From NCBI GenBank assembly GCA_024684175.1, contig JAIKXJ010000040.1, positions 1 to 64,000 on the forward strand: a stretch of 64,000 nucleotides of DNA. The letters are read 5' to 3'. Shown here piece by piece: positions 51,033 through 59,389 of the stretch (position 1 is its first letter; every line of letters begins with the position of its first letter). The DNA comes from Erysipelotrichaceae bacterium. Its GTDB lineage: Bacteria > Bacillota_I > Bacilli_A > Erysipelotrichales > Erysipelotrichaceae. The translations under genes and the position numbers were made by a program. The notes under the pieces were generated by a model that saw nothing but the letters and a program-made list of their open reading frames with translations, was not told the origin of the DNA and did not search any database.

Positions 51033-52847
51033 ATGAAAATTTTGTTTGTGACCAGTGAATGTGCGCCTTATTCCAAATCCGGCGGTCTGGCCGACGTGGC
51101 GTTCTCGCTTCCGCCGGCTTTGAAAGCGGCAGGAAATGAAGTGGAGATCATCACGCCGTATTACAAGTGTGTCAAAGACCGTTTTGCGGACGAGCTGAAG
51201 CATGTCAAGGATCTCAAGGTCGCTTTGGGCAACATGGCGGTCGACTGCGATCTTTTGAAAGGGGAGCTTAACGGGGTACCGATCTGGTTCATCGACTACC
51301 CGGCACTGTTTGACCGGGACAAGCTCTACGGCTACGATGACGACAAGTACCGCTTTGCTTGGTTCTCCAAGGCGGTCGTCGATGTGATGGACCGGCTGGA
51401 TTTCATCCCGGACATCTTACATTGCAACGACTGGGAGAGTGCCTTATCGATCATCTATCTGAAAGACGATCAGGCAAGGCGTCCGACCTACCGGAACGTC
51501 CGTACCGTCTTCACGATCCACAACATCGCTTACCAGGGACAGTTCGGCAGGAACGAACTTTCGACCACTTTTGCCCTGGATCCGGGCTGGTACGAAGGCG
51601 GTCTGGCTTATGTCTATGAGGGAAGAGAAGATGTCAACCTGATGAAAGGTGCGATGTTGATGGCGGATGCGGTATCGACCGTGTCACCGACCTATGCGCT
51701 GGAGCTGCATACCCGCAAGTTCGGCAAAGGCCTGGAAGGTGTTGTCGACATCGTCGAATCCAAGATGTACGGCATCCTCAACGGCATCGACCCGATGCAC
51801 TATGATCCGGCCAGGGATCCGCGCATCCCGTGCAATTTCTCGGCGGACGACAAGTCCGGCAAGGAAGCCTGCAAGGCTTACATACAGGAGATCTTCGGCA
51901 TCAAGAAGGAAAGGAATTGGCCGTTATTTGCTGTCGTGGCCAGACTGGTCGAACAGAAGGGTGTCGATCTGATCAAAGAACTGCTGGATTCTCTGATGAA
52001 GAAGGGCGTGCAGCTGATCATCTTCGGTCAGGGCGAAAAGAAATATACCGATTACTTCCGTGAGTGCATCGACAGATATCCGGGACAGTTCGGTTTCTCG
52101 GATGCCTATACGGAAGAGATGGCTGCCAAAGTCTTTGCGGGTGCCGACTTCTATCTGATGCCTTCGTCCTTTGAACCGTGCGGTCTGTCGCAGATGATGG
52201 CGATGCGCTACGGTACAGTGCCGATCGTTCATGAGACCGGCGGCCTCAAGGACACGGTCCGTTCTTATTCGGACTTTGACGGCATCGGCGACGGATTCAG
52301 CTTCTCGCAATATTCCGCCAAAGCACTGATGCTGGCGATCGACCAGGCGATCAAGGTCTTCTTCGCCGAACACGATGTCTTTGAGATCATCAAAGACCGC
52401 TGCATGCGCAAGGACTTCTCCTGGGACAAATCGGCACAGACGTATCTCAAGATGTATTCGGACATCTGCGGCAACGGCTACGACCCGAACGTCACCTTCC
52501 CGGATGCCTATGACGTCCTCAAGGTCATCTATGAAGATCTGGAAGAGAGCCGCAGCGAATATCTGGCAAAACAGGCGGACGATTATTCGATCGCTGCCCA
52601 GATCCGCATCGAAGGACCGGGGGAAGGCACCTACTATGTCAGGTTCACCAAGGCCGGCATGGAGATGGCGCCGTACAGTTACGAAGGCGCCGATGTCTAT
52701 CTGGCGACCAACTTCGACAATCTTTACAATATGGCGACCGGTGTCGTTTCCGCCGACCGTCTCTTCGTCAACGGTCAGCTGAAAGTCGAGGGCAACATCT
52801 CCAAAGGTGCGGAGCTCAGGTATCTGATCGGAAAATACAAAGCATAA
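51033..52847 (+). CDS. glgA: Glycogen synthase (GT5) with C-terminal SCP2-like domain
   Basis: A 604-residue enzyme. The first 480 or so residues are an ADP-glucose-dependent glycogen synthase: KSGGLADV with Lys15, HCNDWESAL, FTIHNIAYQGQFG, and the C-terminal donor-site motif PSSFEPCGLSQMMAMRYGT. Family members usually end near residue 480. Here a further domain of about 100 residues follows (about 505-604), and RFTKAGMEMAPYSYEGADVY, VVSADRLFVNGQLKVEGNIS reads as an SCP2 sterol-carrier-type fold. It may bind a lipid or hydrophobic ligand. No other glycogen genes are adjacent. A strong AAAGGGGTG site precedes the ATG. Confidence 0.92.
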   Translation: MKILFVTSECAPYSKSGGLADVAFSLPPALKAAGNEVEIITPYYKCVKDRFADELKHVKDLKVALGNMAVDCDLLKGELNGVPIWFIDYPALFDRDKLYGYDDDKYRFAWFSKAVVDVMDRLDFIPDILHCNDWESALSIIYLKDDQARRPTYRNVRTVFTIHNIAYQGQFGRNELSTTFALDPGWYEGGLAYVYEGREDVNLMKGAMLMADAVSTVSPTYALELHTRKFGKGLEGVVDIVESKMYGILNGIDPMHYDPARDPRIPCNFSADDKSGKEACKAYIQEIFGIKKERNWPLFAVVARLVEQKGVDLIKELLDSLMKKGVQLIIFGQGEKKYTDYFRECIDRYPGQFGFSDAYTEEMAAKVFAGADFYLMPSSFEPCGLSQMMAMRYGTVPIVHETGGLKDTVRSYSDFDGIGDGFSFSQYSAKALMLAIDQAIKVFFAEHDVFEIIKDRCMRKDFSWDKSAQTYLKMYSDICGNGYDPNVTFPDAYDVLKVIYEDLEESRSEYLAKQADDYSIAAQIRIEGPGEGTYYVRFTKAGMEMAPYSYEGADVYLATNFDNLYNMATGVVSADRLFVNGQLKVEGNISKGAELRYLIGKYKA

Positions 52848-52850
52848 CTT

Positions 52851-53207
52851 ATGCAAAACATCGAAGAGGCACTGGATAAACTCGGCCATTCAAAGTTCCG
52901 CTCTTCATTCTCTCTGACGAAGAAGGAAAGAGAGTATCTGAAGGAAAAGGGCTATGACGTCATTGAGGCGCATGCCCGGGATCTTGTGAAAAAGAAGCTT
53001 TCCGCTGCCGATCCGGTCAATGACGGAAAGCAGACGCCGATGAAAGGCCATCCTGTCTTCAAGGCGATGCATGCGACGGCCTGCTGCTGCAGAGGCTGTC
53101 TGAACAAATGGTATAAAGTCCCTCTGTATCAGGAATTGAATGATGTTCAGGAAGAAAAGATCGTAAGGCTCCTGATGGCCTGGATCAGAAAAGAAGAAGA
53201 CCGGTGA
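52851..53207 (+). CDS. DUF4186 family protein
   Basis: A 118-residue small protein matching DUF4186 along its whole length: KFRSSFSLTKKE, IEAHARDLVKKKL, NDGKQTPMKGHPVFKAMHAT and CCCRGCLNKWYKV. The conserved Cys/His set suggests metal binding. Function unknown. It starts three bases after glgA and may be co-transcribed. Confidence 0.88.
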   Translation: MQNIEEALDKLGHSKFRSSFSLTKKEREYLKEKGYDVIEAHARDLVKKKLSAADPVNDGKQTPMKGHPVFKAMHATACCCRGCLNKWYKVPLYQELNDVQEEKIVRLLMAWIRKEEDR

Positions 53208-53235
53208 GACCGGTCACAGATCGGAAGGAATAAAA

Positions 53236-54117
53236 ATGAAAAAAAAGATCCTCTTGACCCTGATCTGCCTGCTGGCAGTATCCCTGTTTGGCTGTTCCTC
53301 GGGAAACGACAAGAAAGAAGTGCAGTACACTTCGACGCTTTTCGATAACGTGAAGATCACGTATCCGGAAGGAAGCGACTACGAAGGGATCCCGGACGGA
53401 GACACATATTATTCCTTTCTCAGCAAGGAAAAAGGAACGGAGATCTCGTTCTCCCGGGAAGTCCTCGATGCCCAGACGCCGGATGCCGATGATCTTCTGA
53501 AGGGATCGGTCGGTTCCGCTGTCAGGGAGACGGAAGACGGCATCTTGTACGGAGAAGTCAACGGCGGTCTGGTCCGCATCCTCGACAGTTCCTACTACCG
53601 TTATGTGATCTACCGCATCCCGCCGAAAGAGAGTGTAAGCGAAGAGGCTCTCGCCGAGATGGATGAGATCTTCTTCAAGATCGCCCTCGATCCGCAAGTC
53701 GTAGTGCAGATGCCGGTCTTGCCGGATGACACGTTCCGTTATCTGAATATGACCGTTTCCACACCGGGACGGCAGGCTTTTGCGGAAACGGCCGGGGATT
53801 TCGATTTCGGTGTCATGAGCGAAGACGGAAAGATCATGATCTATACCAATTCGATCGCAAAAGCGGATACGGGCTACAGCGAGGAGGCGATGAGAGATCT
53901 TGTCTATGCGGACAAAGAGGTCAGGAAACTGGACAACGGTTTTGAATACTACACTGCGGATTTCACTTCCGAAGCCGGTACGGAATTCACGCATTATTAT
54001 TCTTTGATGCAGGATGACGGGAATTTCTACGATGTCTACGGGCTCATTTATACCAGAGACAAGTCATTGTACGAGGATACCGTCATCGGGATCTTGTCGA
54101 AGATCCGCTTTGAATGA
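53236..54117 (+). CDS. Lipoprotein of unknown function
   Basis: A 293-residue lipoprotein with a clear signal (MKKKILLTLICLLAVSLFGC, Cys20 in the lipobox). The mature part shows two similar halves: each starts with a beta-rich stretch (VKITYPEGSDYEGI; MTVSTPGRQAF), continues with SFSRE/MIYTNS-like strands, and ends with a helix before an I(G/A)LD or RFE segment (EIFFKIALD; GILSKIRFE). The duplication is read by eye. No family is recognised. It is 28 bases after DUF4186, with GGAAGGA upstream. Confidence 0.75.
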   Translation: MKKKILLTLICLLAVSLFGCSSGNDKKEVQYTSTLFDNVKITYPEGSDYEGIPDGDTYYSFLSKEKGTEISFSREVLDAQTPDADDLLKGSVGSAVRETEDGILYGEVNGGLVRILDSSYYRYVIYRIPPKESVSEEALAEMDEIFFKIALDPQVVVQMPVLPDDTFRYLNMTVSTPGRQAFAETAGDFDFGVMSEDGKIMIYTNSIAKADTGYSEEAMRDLVYADKEVRKLDNGFEYYTADFTSEAGTEFTHYYSLMQDDGNFYDVYGLIYTRDKSLYEDTVIGILSKIRFE

Positions 54118-54123
54118 AAAACG

Positions 54124-54146
54124 AGGCTGAGCGATCAGCCTTTTCT
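54124..54146 (+). terminator. Terminator after the two-half lipoprotein gene
   Basis: Stem AGGCTGA / TCAGCCT with GCGA tetraloop and T-rich tail. Confidence 0.85.
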
Positions 54147-54165
54147 TATGAAAAAAGACAGCAGC

Positions 54166-54711
54166 TTATTCGCCGCTGTCTTCGAGATATTGCGTCGTGA
54201 TGACTCTTTGATAGTCTTTATCGCCGACTTTGAACTTGCCGTAGCCGACCGTGTTGCTGAAGCAGGTGACGGCTTTTTGGCCGTCGGCTTCGATCAGGGA
54301 TGCTTTGAATAAGAAGTCTTCCCATTTGGCAAAACCGAAGCGCGGTGCTTTCAAGTGGATCGGGCAGTCATAGTCATAGCCGTAGATCGTCTTTCCTTCT
54401 TTGGTCTTGAGCGCCCAGTCACAGAGGGCGACGCCGTTGCCCCAGTGGTCGGAGCCGCGGATGACGCCGTCTTTGTAATACCAGTAGCGGGATCCGCTGC
54501 CGGAAGTGAAGTCGGGTTCTCTTCCCGGATCCTCAGTTTCGGTGAAGGTGACCATCGTTTCGGTGAAGAAGGTGTTTTCATCGGCGATGCCGTCCTGCAG
54601 CTGTGAATAGAACTTTTTTGCGGCAAGGAAATGGCGGTAAGGTCTGAAATAACAGATCGTCTTCTGATCGGCGATCTCTTCGTATTTTCTGATCAATTCT
54701 TCCTGTGTCAT
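54166..54711 (-). CDS. Hypothetical cytosolic protein
   Basis: A 181-residue protein with no signal or membrane span. It starts with a helical segment (MTQEELIRKYEEIADQKTI) and continues as an aromatic-rich beta domain (DHWGNGVALCDWAL; GYDYDCPIHLKAPRFGFAKW). No family is recognised. ATG 54711 is chosen because GAGAGAGG lies eight bases upstream; a GTG 21 bases further upstream is less likely. Confidence 0.65.
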   Translation of the reverse strand: MTQEELIRKYEEIADQKTICYFRPYRHFLAAKKFYSQLQDGIADENTFFTETMVTFTETEDPGREPDFTSGSGSRYWYYKDGVIRGSDHWGNGVALCDWALKTKEGKTIYGYDYDCPIHLKAPRFGFAKWEDFLFKASLIEADGQKAVTCFSNTVGYGKFKVGDKDYQRVITTQYLEDSGE

Positions 54712-54764
54712 GGATATACCTCTCTCAATCACATCTTAACACTTAGGGAGGGGAAAGTCCCTGT

Positions 54765-54770
54765 TATAAT
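54765..54770 (+). promoter_or_regulatory. -10 element of the small lipoprotein gene, leaderless
   Basis: TATAAT ends nine bases before ATG 54780, and there is no ribosome binding site. The first transcribed purine would be two to four bases before the ATG. Confidence 0.5.
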
Positions 54771-54779
54771 GAAGAAGAA

Positions 54780-55136
54780 ATGAGATCTGTCGTATGGAAA
54801 AGGTCCATGTTGATGTTCATCATTGCGATGATGCTTGTTTTGAGTGCGTGTACTTCCAATGCGCAGGCCGATCTTCTGGGCGTCTACCGTCCTTTGAGCA
54901 TCAGTGATGCTTCCGGTGAATACGAGATCGAAGACGAGGAACTGCACATCGAAGAGGGCGGCAAGGGTTATTTCATCCTGCACGACACCAGGTATGAGAT
55001 CCGCTGGAAGCTGGAGAACGGGAAGTTCTTTTTCGAGGATTCTTCCGGAGATGAGTTTACCGGTTCCTTCAAAGACAAGATCATCGACGGGATCTATTTC
55101 AATGACATCCGTTACGTGTTTTCAAAGGACAAGTAG
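54780..55136 (+). CDS. Small lipoprotein preceding lrgAB
   Basis: A 118-residue lipoprotein. Its signal has a basic start (MRSVVWKRS), a hydrophobic core and the lipobox LSAC. The mature part is a compact beta domain (LLGVYRPLSI; YEIRWKLENGKFFFED; FTGSFKDKIIDGIYF), a repeated G-x-Y/W pattern seen in small barrel lipoproteins. No family named with confidence. It is three bases upstream of lrgA and likely in the same transcript. Confidence 0.7.
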   Translation: MRSVVWKRSMLMFIIAMMLVLSACTSNAQADLLGVYRPLSISDASGEYEIEDEELHIEEGGKGYFILHDTRYEIRWKLENGKFFFEDSSGDEFTGSFKDKIIDGIYFNDIRYVFSKDK

Positions 55137-55139
55137 TTT

Positions 55140-55493
55140 ATGAAATATCTGAAACAATTCACGCTCATCCTGGCTATCTGTTTTGCCGGTGAGCTCCTGC
55201 ATCATGTCCTTCCTTTACCGGTGCCCGCCAGCATCTACGGCATCGTGATCCTTTTTCTGCTGCTGCAGTTCAAGGCTTTGAAGGTGAGTGATCTCAAGGA
55301 GACTTCTTCTTTCCTGATCGAGATCATGCCGGCGATGTTCATTCCGGCAGCGGTCGGGCTGATCGATGTCTACGATGTGCTCAAGGCCAATCTTTTGGCG
55401 TATCTGGCGATCACGGTCCTTTCCACGGTCATCGTCATGGGCGTCAGCGGTCTGGTGACCCAGGCTCTGATCAAAGGAGGACATAAGAGATGA
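55140..55493 (+). CDS. lrgA: LrgA/CidA family holin-like protein
   Basis: A 117-residue protein with four membrane spans, matching the CidA/LrgA family (LHHVLPLPVPASIYGIVILF; MPAMFIPAAVGLIDVYDVL). The family modulates murein hydrolase activity, cell lysis, or pyruvate and small-acid transport together with LrgB. It overlaps lrgB by four bases. Confidence 0.92.
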   Translation: MKYLKQFTLILAICFAGELLHHVLPLPVPASIYGIVILFLLLQFKALKVSDLKETSSFLIEIMPAMFIPAAVGLIDVYDVLKANLLAYLAITVLSTVIVMGVSGLVTQALIKGGHKR

Positions 55494-56182
55494 ATGCATT
55501 CTTAAGTGTGTCTTCCTATTTCGGGATCTTACTGTCGCTGATCGCCTACATCATTGCCGTTTGGATCAAAAAGAAGTTCGGCTACGCTTTTCTGAATCCG
55601 CTGCTGGTGGCGATCATCATCACGGTGGCAGGCGTCCTGCTGATGAATGTGGACTATGAAGTCTATAACTCTTCGGCAAAGTATCTGAGTTTCCTTCTGA
55701 CGCCGGCGACGGTCTGTCTGGCCGTTCCTTTGTATGAACAGTTCGACAAGCTCAAGGAGAACGCGGCAGCCATCCTGATCGGCATCTTTTCCGGCGTTCT
55801 GACCAGCATCGCTTCGATCTTTGCGATGTCCAAGCTCTTCGGTCTGAGCAAGAGCGAATTCGTGACCTTCTTGCCGAAATCGATCACCACGGCCATCGGC
55901 CTTTCCGTCAGTGAAGAACTGGGCGGTTATGTCTCGATCACGGTGGCGGCGATCATCGTGACCGGTGTTTTGGGCAACATCATCTGCGAAGGGATACTGA
56001 AGCTTTTCAGGGTCAGCGATCCGATCGCCAAGGGGGCAGCCATCGGAACCTCGAGCCACGCGATCGGCACGTCCAAGGCGATCGAGATCGGCGAGGTGGA
56101 AGGGGCGATCTCTTCCTTGTCGATCGTTGTTGCCGGCATCATGACGGTCCTGCTTTCCAGTCTGTTTGCCGGACTGTACTGA
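55490..56182 (+). CDS. lrgB: LrgB/CidB family membrane protein
   Basis: A 230-residue membrane protein, partner of LrgA. Family blocks include NPLLVAIIITVAG, FLLTPATVCLAVPLYEQ, PKSITTAIGLSVSEELGG and GTSSHAIGTSKAIEIGE. Length is normal. No LytSR two-component regulator is adjacent, so control differs from the staphylococcal model. Confidence 0.94.
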   Translation: MNAFLSVSSYFGILLSLIAYIIAVWIKKKFGYAFLNPLLVAIIITVAGVLLMNVDYEVYNSSAKYLSFLLTPATVCLAVPLYEQFDKLKENAAAILIGIFSGVLTSIASIFAMSKLFGLSKSEFVTFLPKSITTAIGLSVSEELGGYVSITVAAIIVTGVLGNIICEGILKLFRVSDPIAKGAAIGTSSHAIGTSKAIEIGEVEGAISSLSIVVAGIMTVLLSSLFAGLY

Positions 56183-56211
56183 AGAGGACATTAAAAGAAC
56201 GATACATGCAA

Positions 56212-56236
56212 AAAGCCCGTCGTCAGGACGGGCTTT
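56212..56236. terminator. Bidirectional terminator
   Basis: Ten-bp stem AAAGCCCGTC / GACGGGCTTT with a five-base loop and A/T tracts on both sides, between convergent genes. Confidence 0.87.
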
Positions 56237-56254
56237 ATCGTATACGGATAGGAC

Positions 56255-57193
56255 TTATGCCGGATTGAATTTCTCTTTCGGCTGTCTGCATCTCGGACAT
56301 TTGTAGTCTTCCGGCAGATCTTCGAAGGCAACGGCGTCGTGTTCGGCAGGATCGTAGACATAGCCGCAGATCGAGCAGACGTATTTGCCGGACTTGGTCT
56401 TATAGATGACTTCGCCGACCGGGACAGTTTCCGGCGGATCGTTGAGGTCGATGACTTTCTTTCCTTCGAGATTTTCATAGCCCAGCGGGGTGTGCGTGGA
56501 GATATAGACCGTCGGGTTGTGAGAGATGAAGTCCCGGATACGATCCATCGTTTCTCTGGCAGCGGCGACGTTTTCAAAAACGACGGATAATTTGTTGGCA
56601 TAGAGGGCTTCATCGGTATAGGTGATGTCGCCATGGAACATGTAATAGAGTCCGTCTTCTTCGGCGATGATGATGGAGTTGCCGTTGGTGTGGCCTTCGG
56701 CTCTGATCATATAGACGCCGTCCGTGATCTTCTCCGATTCCGGGAAGTTGTGATAGGCGCCGTCTTTGAATTCCACGGGAACGATGTTGTCAAGGCCTTG
56801 CAGTTCCGCAGCCGAGAGCTCGTTTTTGTTGATGTAGATCTTCGCGTTCGGGAAACATTTCAGGCAGCCGCTGTGGTCGGCGTGCTTGTGAGTGAGCAGG
56901 ATCTTGGTGACTTGTTCCTCCTTATAGCCCAGGCCACGGAAGGCACTGATGTAGTCAGTGATGTCCTGACCGGTGTAGATCAGCGTCTGATCGGTCACGA
57001 CTTCTTCCGGTGTGCCGACCGGCAGTCCCGTATCGACCAGGATGAGGTCGTTTTCCGTTTCGATGACGTAGTTCTGAAGTCCGGAACGGTAGCGGATGTT
57101 CTTGTCGAACTTGTCCGGTCCTTCTTCGCCGCCGAAGGCGAAAGGCTGTGTAGAGAAACCGTTGTTCCTGAATTTGACAGTTTTGAAGATCAT
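56255..57193 (-). CDS. Metallo-beta-lactamase-fold hydrolase with C-terminal rubredoxin domain
   Basis: A 312-residue protein. The metal motif THKHADH (residues 101-107) is the HxHxDH signature of the MBL superfamily; GHTNGN and THTPLGYEN supply later ligands. From about residue 268 a rubredoxin domain follows, with [12 protein letters not shown] and YKCPRCRQP giving four iron-binding Cys. Class A flavodiiron proteins carry a flavodoxin domain between or beside such modules; here it is missing, and the MBL part looks like lactonase/glyoxalase-type enzymes. A redox-linked hydrolase is possible; substrate unknown. AAAGGAAAG precedes the ATG. Confidence 0.88.
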   Translation of the reverse strand: MIFKTVKFRNNGFSTQPFAFGGEEGPDKFDKNIRYRSGLQNYVIETENDLILVDTGLPVGTPEEVVTDQTLIYTGQDITDYISAFRGLGYKEEQVTKILLTHKHADHSGCLKCFPNAKIYINKNELSAAELQGLDNIVPVEFKDGAYHNFPESEKITDGVYMIRAEGHTNGNSIIIAEEDGLYYMFHGDITYTDEALYANKLSVVFENVAAARETMDRIRDFISHNPTVYISTHTPLGYENLEGKKVIDLNDPPETVPVGEVIYKTKSGKYVCSICGYVYDPAEHDAVAFEDLPEDYKCPRCRQPKEKFNPA

Positions 57194-57208
57194 GGTCTTT
57201 CCTTTCTT

Positions 57209-58180
57209 TTACAGTACGATCTGTCCGTCTTTCATGATGATCTCATTGCCGGCCGTGATGGTCGGATCGTTGGTGACGATGTCGAAGTGGCCGGCCGCTT
57301 CCTGTTTGCCGCCAAGGCCTTTGTTTCTGCCCATGCCGATATGGAAGGTATGGAAGGCAGACTCGTCTTCGATGTAGGAGATGCCTCTTGTCCTGGAGAT
57401 GCGGTTGAGGCCGATGCCCAGTTCACCCGGCTTATACATGTTTTCCGAGTTGAAGGAGGCGATGTAGTTGAGCAGTTTGGCTGCATCGTTGCCTTTGGAT
57501 TCGGCGGAGACGAGTTTGCCTTTTTCGAAGACGATCTTTACGGTGTTCTCCACCAGGCCGATGTAGCCGAAGGAGGCATCCAGGTATAAGACGCCATGGG
57601 TCTTGTCTTCGTTGGGTGCGACGAAGACTTCGAAGGATGAGGAACCGATCAGGCCTTTCCGGGCAGCTTTGCCGTTGAAGTAGCCGGGATTCCTTCCTTC
57701 GATGTCGAAGTATAAGTCGGTGCCTTTCTTCGTCGTGATGTGGACGGTCTTTTTTTCTTTCATGGCAGCGATGATCTTTCGGGCATCGCGGTAGGTGACG
57801 GACGGGTCCATCTGAATAAAGTCGTTTTCCAGCAAGGAAGATCCGTCGGAACAGGAAAGGGGCAGTGACAGGAAGCGCGCGCCTTTCTTTACGGCGGTCT
57901 TGATGGCATTGGTGGTGATGAAGGAGAAGTCGGTAGCACCGATGATGACGTCTTCCTTGCAGAAGATGTCGGTCATGGCTTCGATGACGTCGCCTTTTTG
58001 GACGAGCTGGGAATTCAAGATCGTCGTTTTTAAGGCAGCATCTGCCCCGTAAGCCCAGCGTTCGATGGCTTCCGCTTCCCGTAAATGGGTCTCATCGGTG
58101 ATGAAATGGATCATCTCGTCCTTGTGAACGTTGAGCCAGTCATGCAGGATGATGGAGACGCCTTTGTCGATATTGATCAT
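57209..58180 (-). CDS. M29-like aminopeptidase / NicX-like metalloenzyme
   Basis: A 323-residue protein. The C-terminal metal-binding region KPGELGIGLN ... FHTFHIGMGRNKGLGGKQEAAGHFDIV matches the M29 thermophilic aminopeptidase and NicX (2,5-dihydroxypyridine dioxygenase) superfamily: Glu, His and HxD ligands are present. Families in this group are often called leucyl aminopeptidase. Whether it is a peptidase or a ring-cleaving enzyme cannot be told. It lies 15 bases upstream of the MBL-rubredoxin gene on the same strand. Confidence 0.78.
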   Translation of the reverse strand: MINIDKGVSIILHDWLNVHKDEMIHFITDETHLREAEAIERWAYGADAALKTTILNSQLVQKGDVIEAMTDIFCKEDVIIGATDFSFITTNAIKTAVKKGARFLSLPLSCSDGSSLLENDFIQMDPSVTYRDARKIIAAMKEKKTVHITTKKGTDLYFDIEGRNPGYFNGKAARKGLIGSSSFEVFVAPNEDKTHGVLYLDASFGYIGLVENTVKIVFEKGKLVSAESKGNDAAKLLNYIASFNSENMYKPGELGIGLNRISRTRGISYIEDESAFHTFHIGMGRNKGLGGKQEAAGHFDIVTNDPTITAGNEIIMKDGQIVL

Positions 58181-58228
58181 ATGCTTTTCTATCCTCTTCG
58201 AGTAAATGATACAATAGATTCAAATATT

Positions 58229-58627
58229 ATGAAAACGAAACGGACTTTAGTGAAATTCGATTATTCCAAGCCGATCAAACTGCTGCAGTTCAAGTCGCCG
58301 CGCTTCGATATCCTGTTCTATTCGGCACTGCTGAGTGCGATGATGCTGGCGGTGATCTGGCTGATTTTCATCCATGACGGCAAGTTCAAGATCGACTTCG
58401 TTTTATGGCGGGTACTTGTCTGTATACCGCTGATCATGCTGTCGTACTGGCTCAAGGAGATGCTCGATGAGCTGCGGGTCTATCCGGCCAAGCTGATGAA
58501 GAAGCACGTCTGGTCACTGAAGGAACTGATGGAACTGACGGGAAAAGACGAGAAGGAGACGCAGAAGATCATGGACCGGGTCCTGGATGCGTGTTTCATC
58601 GTCGACCCGAAGAATGTGAAAGAATAG
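58229..58627 (+). CDS. Small two-span membrane protein, unknown function
   Basis: A 132-residue protein with two membrane spans (about residues 25-46 and 60-77) and a cytosolic C-terminal helical domain (WSLKELMELTGKDEKETQKIM) that looks like a small HTH or helical hairpin. No family recognised. ATG 58229 is preferred to the longer frame that runs antisense through the M29-like gene start. TACAAT at 58210-58215 gives a very short leader. Confidence 0.6.
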   Translation: MKTKRTLVKFDYSKPIKLLQFKSPRFDILFYSALLSAMMLAVIWLIFIHDGKFKIDFVLWRVLVCIPLIMLSYWLKEMLDELRVYPAKLMKKHVWSLKELMELTGKDEKETQKIMDRVLDACFIVDPKNVKE

Positions 58628-58640
58628 TGAAATAATTTTC

Positions 58641-58672
58641 AATGCTTGTGTAAAATTTGCAAGCATTTTTTA
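58641..58672 (+). terminator. Terminator upstream of DUF969
   Basis: Stem AATGCTTG / CAAGCATT, 11-base loop, T-run. The right arm overlaps the -35 (TTTGCA, 58656-58661) of the next promoter. Confidence 0.75.
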
Positions 58673-58684
58673 TTTGAGTATAAT
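58656..58684 (+). promoter_or_regulatory. Promoter of DUF969-DUF979-pcp
   Basis: -35 TTTGCA, 17-bp spacer, -10 TATAAT (58679-58684), then an AAGGGGG ribosome binding site before ATG 58712. Confidence 0.65.
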
Positions 58685-58711
58685 TAAAAGTACTAAGGGG
58701 GAAAAACAATT

Positions 58712-59389
58712 ATGCTTATCAGATTAATTGGCGTAGCTATCGTTGTGCTCGGCCTCATTTTGAAGTTTGACACGATCGCAACCGTAGTCCTCGCCGGAAT
58801 CGTCACCGGACTGGTGGGCGGTATGAGCATCATGGATATCCTTACAACATTAGGTAATTCATTTGTATCTCAGAGAACCGCTACATTGTTCGTTTTGACG
58901 TTACCTGCCATCGGTATCTGCGAAAGATATGGTCTGAAGGAAAAAGCCATCGACTTCATCCGTTCGATCAAATCCGCAACTGCCGGCAGAGTCATCATCG
59001 TTTATGAGCTCATCAGAACTCTGGCTTCCGCATTCTCTATCCGTCTCGGCGGCCATCCGCAGTTCGTCCGTCCTGTCGTCGTTCCGATGGCAGAAGGTGC
59101 TGCTGTTGCCAAATACGGCGAGATCAACGAAGAGATGCAGGATATCATCCGCGGCGGTTCCGCAGGTGCAGAGAACTATGGTAACTTCTTTGCGCAGAAC
59201 TGCTTCATGGGATCTTCAGGCACACTTCTGATCGTTTCGACTCTGGTCGGTTTAGGCTACGAAGTCGACGCACTGCAGATCGCGCGCTGGTCCATCCCGG
59301 TCGCTGTCGTTTCCATCGTGCTGGGCACGGTCAGGAACCTCTGGCTCGACAAACAGCTTGATGCTGCAAGCAAAGGAGGTAAGAAATAA
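58712..59389 (+). CDS. DUF969 family membrane protein (probable 5-oxoproline transporter subunit)
   Basis: A 225-residue protein with about six membrane spans and the DUF969 text RLIGVAIVVLGLILKFDTIA, SAFSIRLGGHPQFVRPVV and ENYGNFFAQNCF. DUF969 and DUF979 genes occur as pairs next to pcp or 5-oxoprolinase genes, so they are thought to import or export pyroglutamate or pyroglutamyl peptides. Overlaps DUF979 by one base. Codon use is biased in this operon (many TTA, GCT, GTC, GAC), suggesting good expression. Confidence 0.9.
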   Translation: MLIRLIGVAIVVLGLILKFDTIATVVLAGIVTGLVGGMSIMDILTTLGNSFVSQRTATLFVLTLPAIGICERYGLKEKAIDFIRSIKSATAGRVIIVYELIRTLASAFSIRLGGHPQFVRPVVVPMAEGAAVAKYGEINEEMQDIIRGGSAGAENYGNFFAQNCFMGSSGTLLIVSTLVGLGYEVDALQIARWSIPVAVVSIVLGTVRNLWLDKQLDAASKGGKK

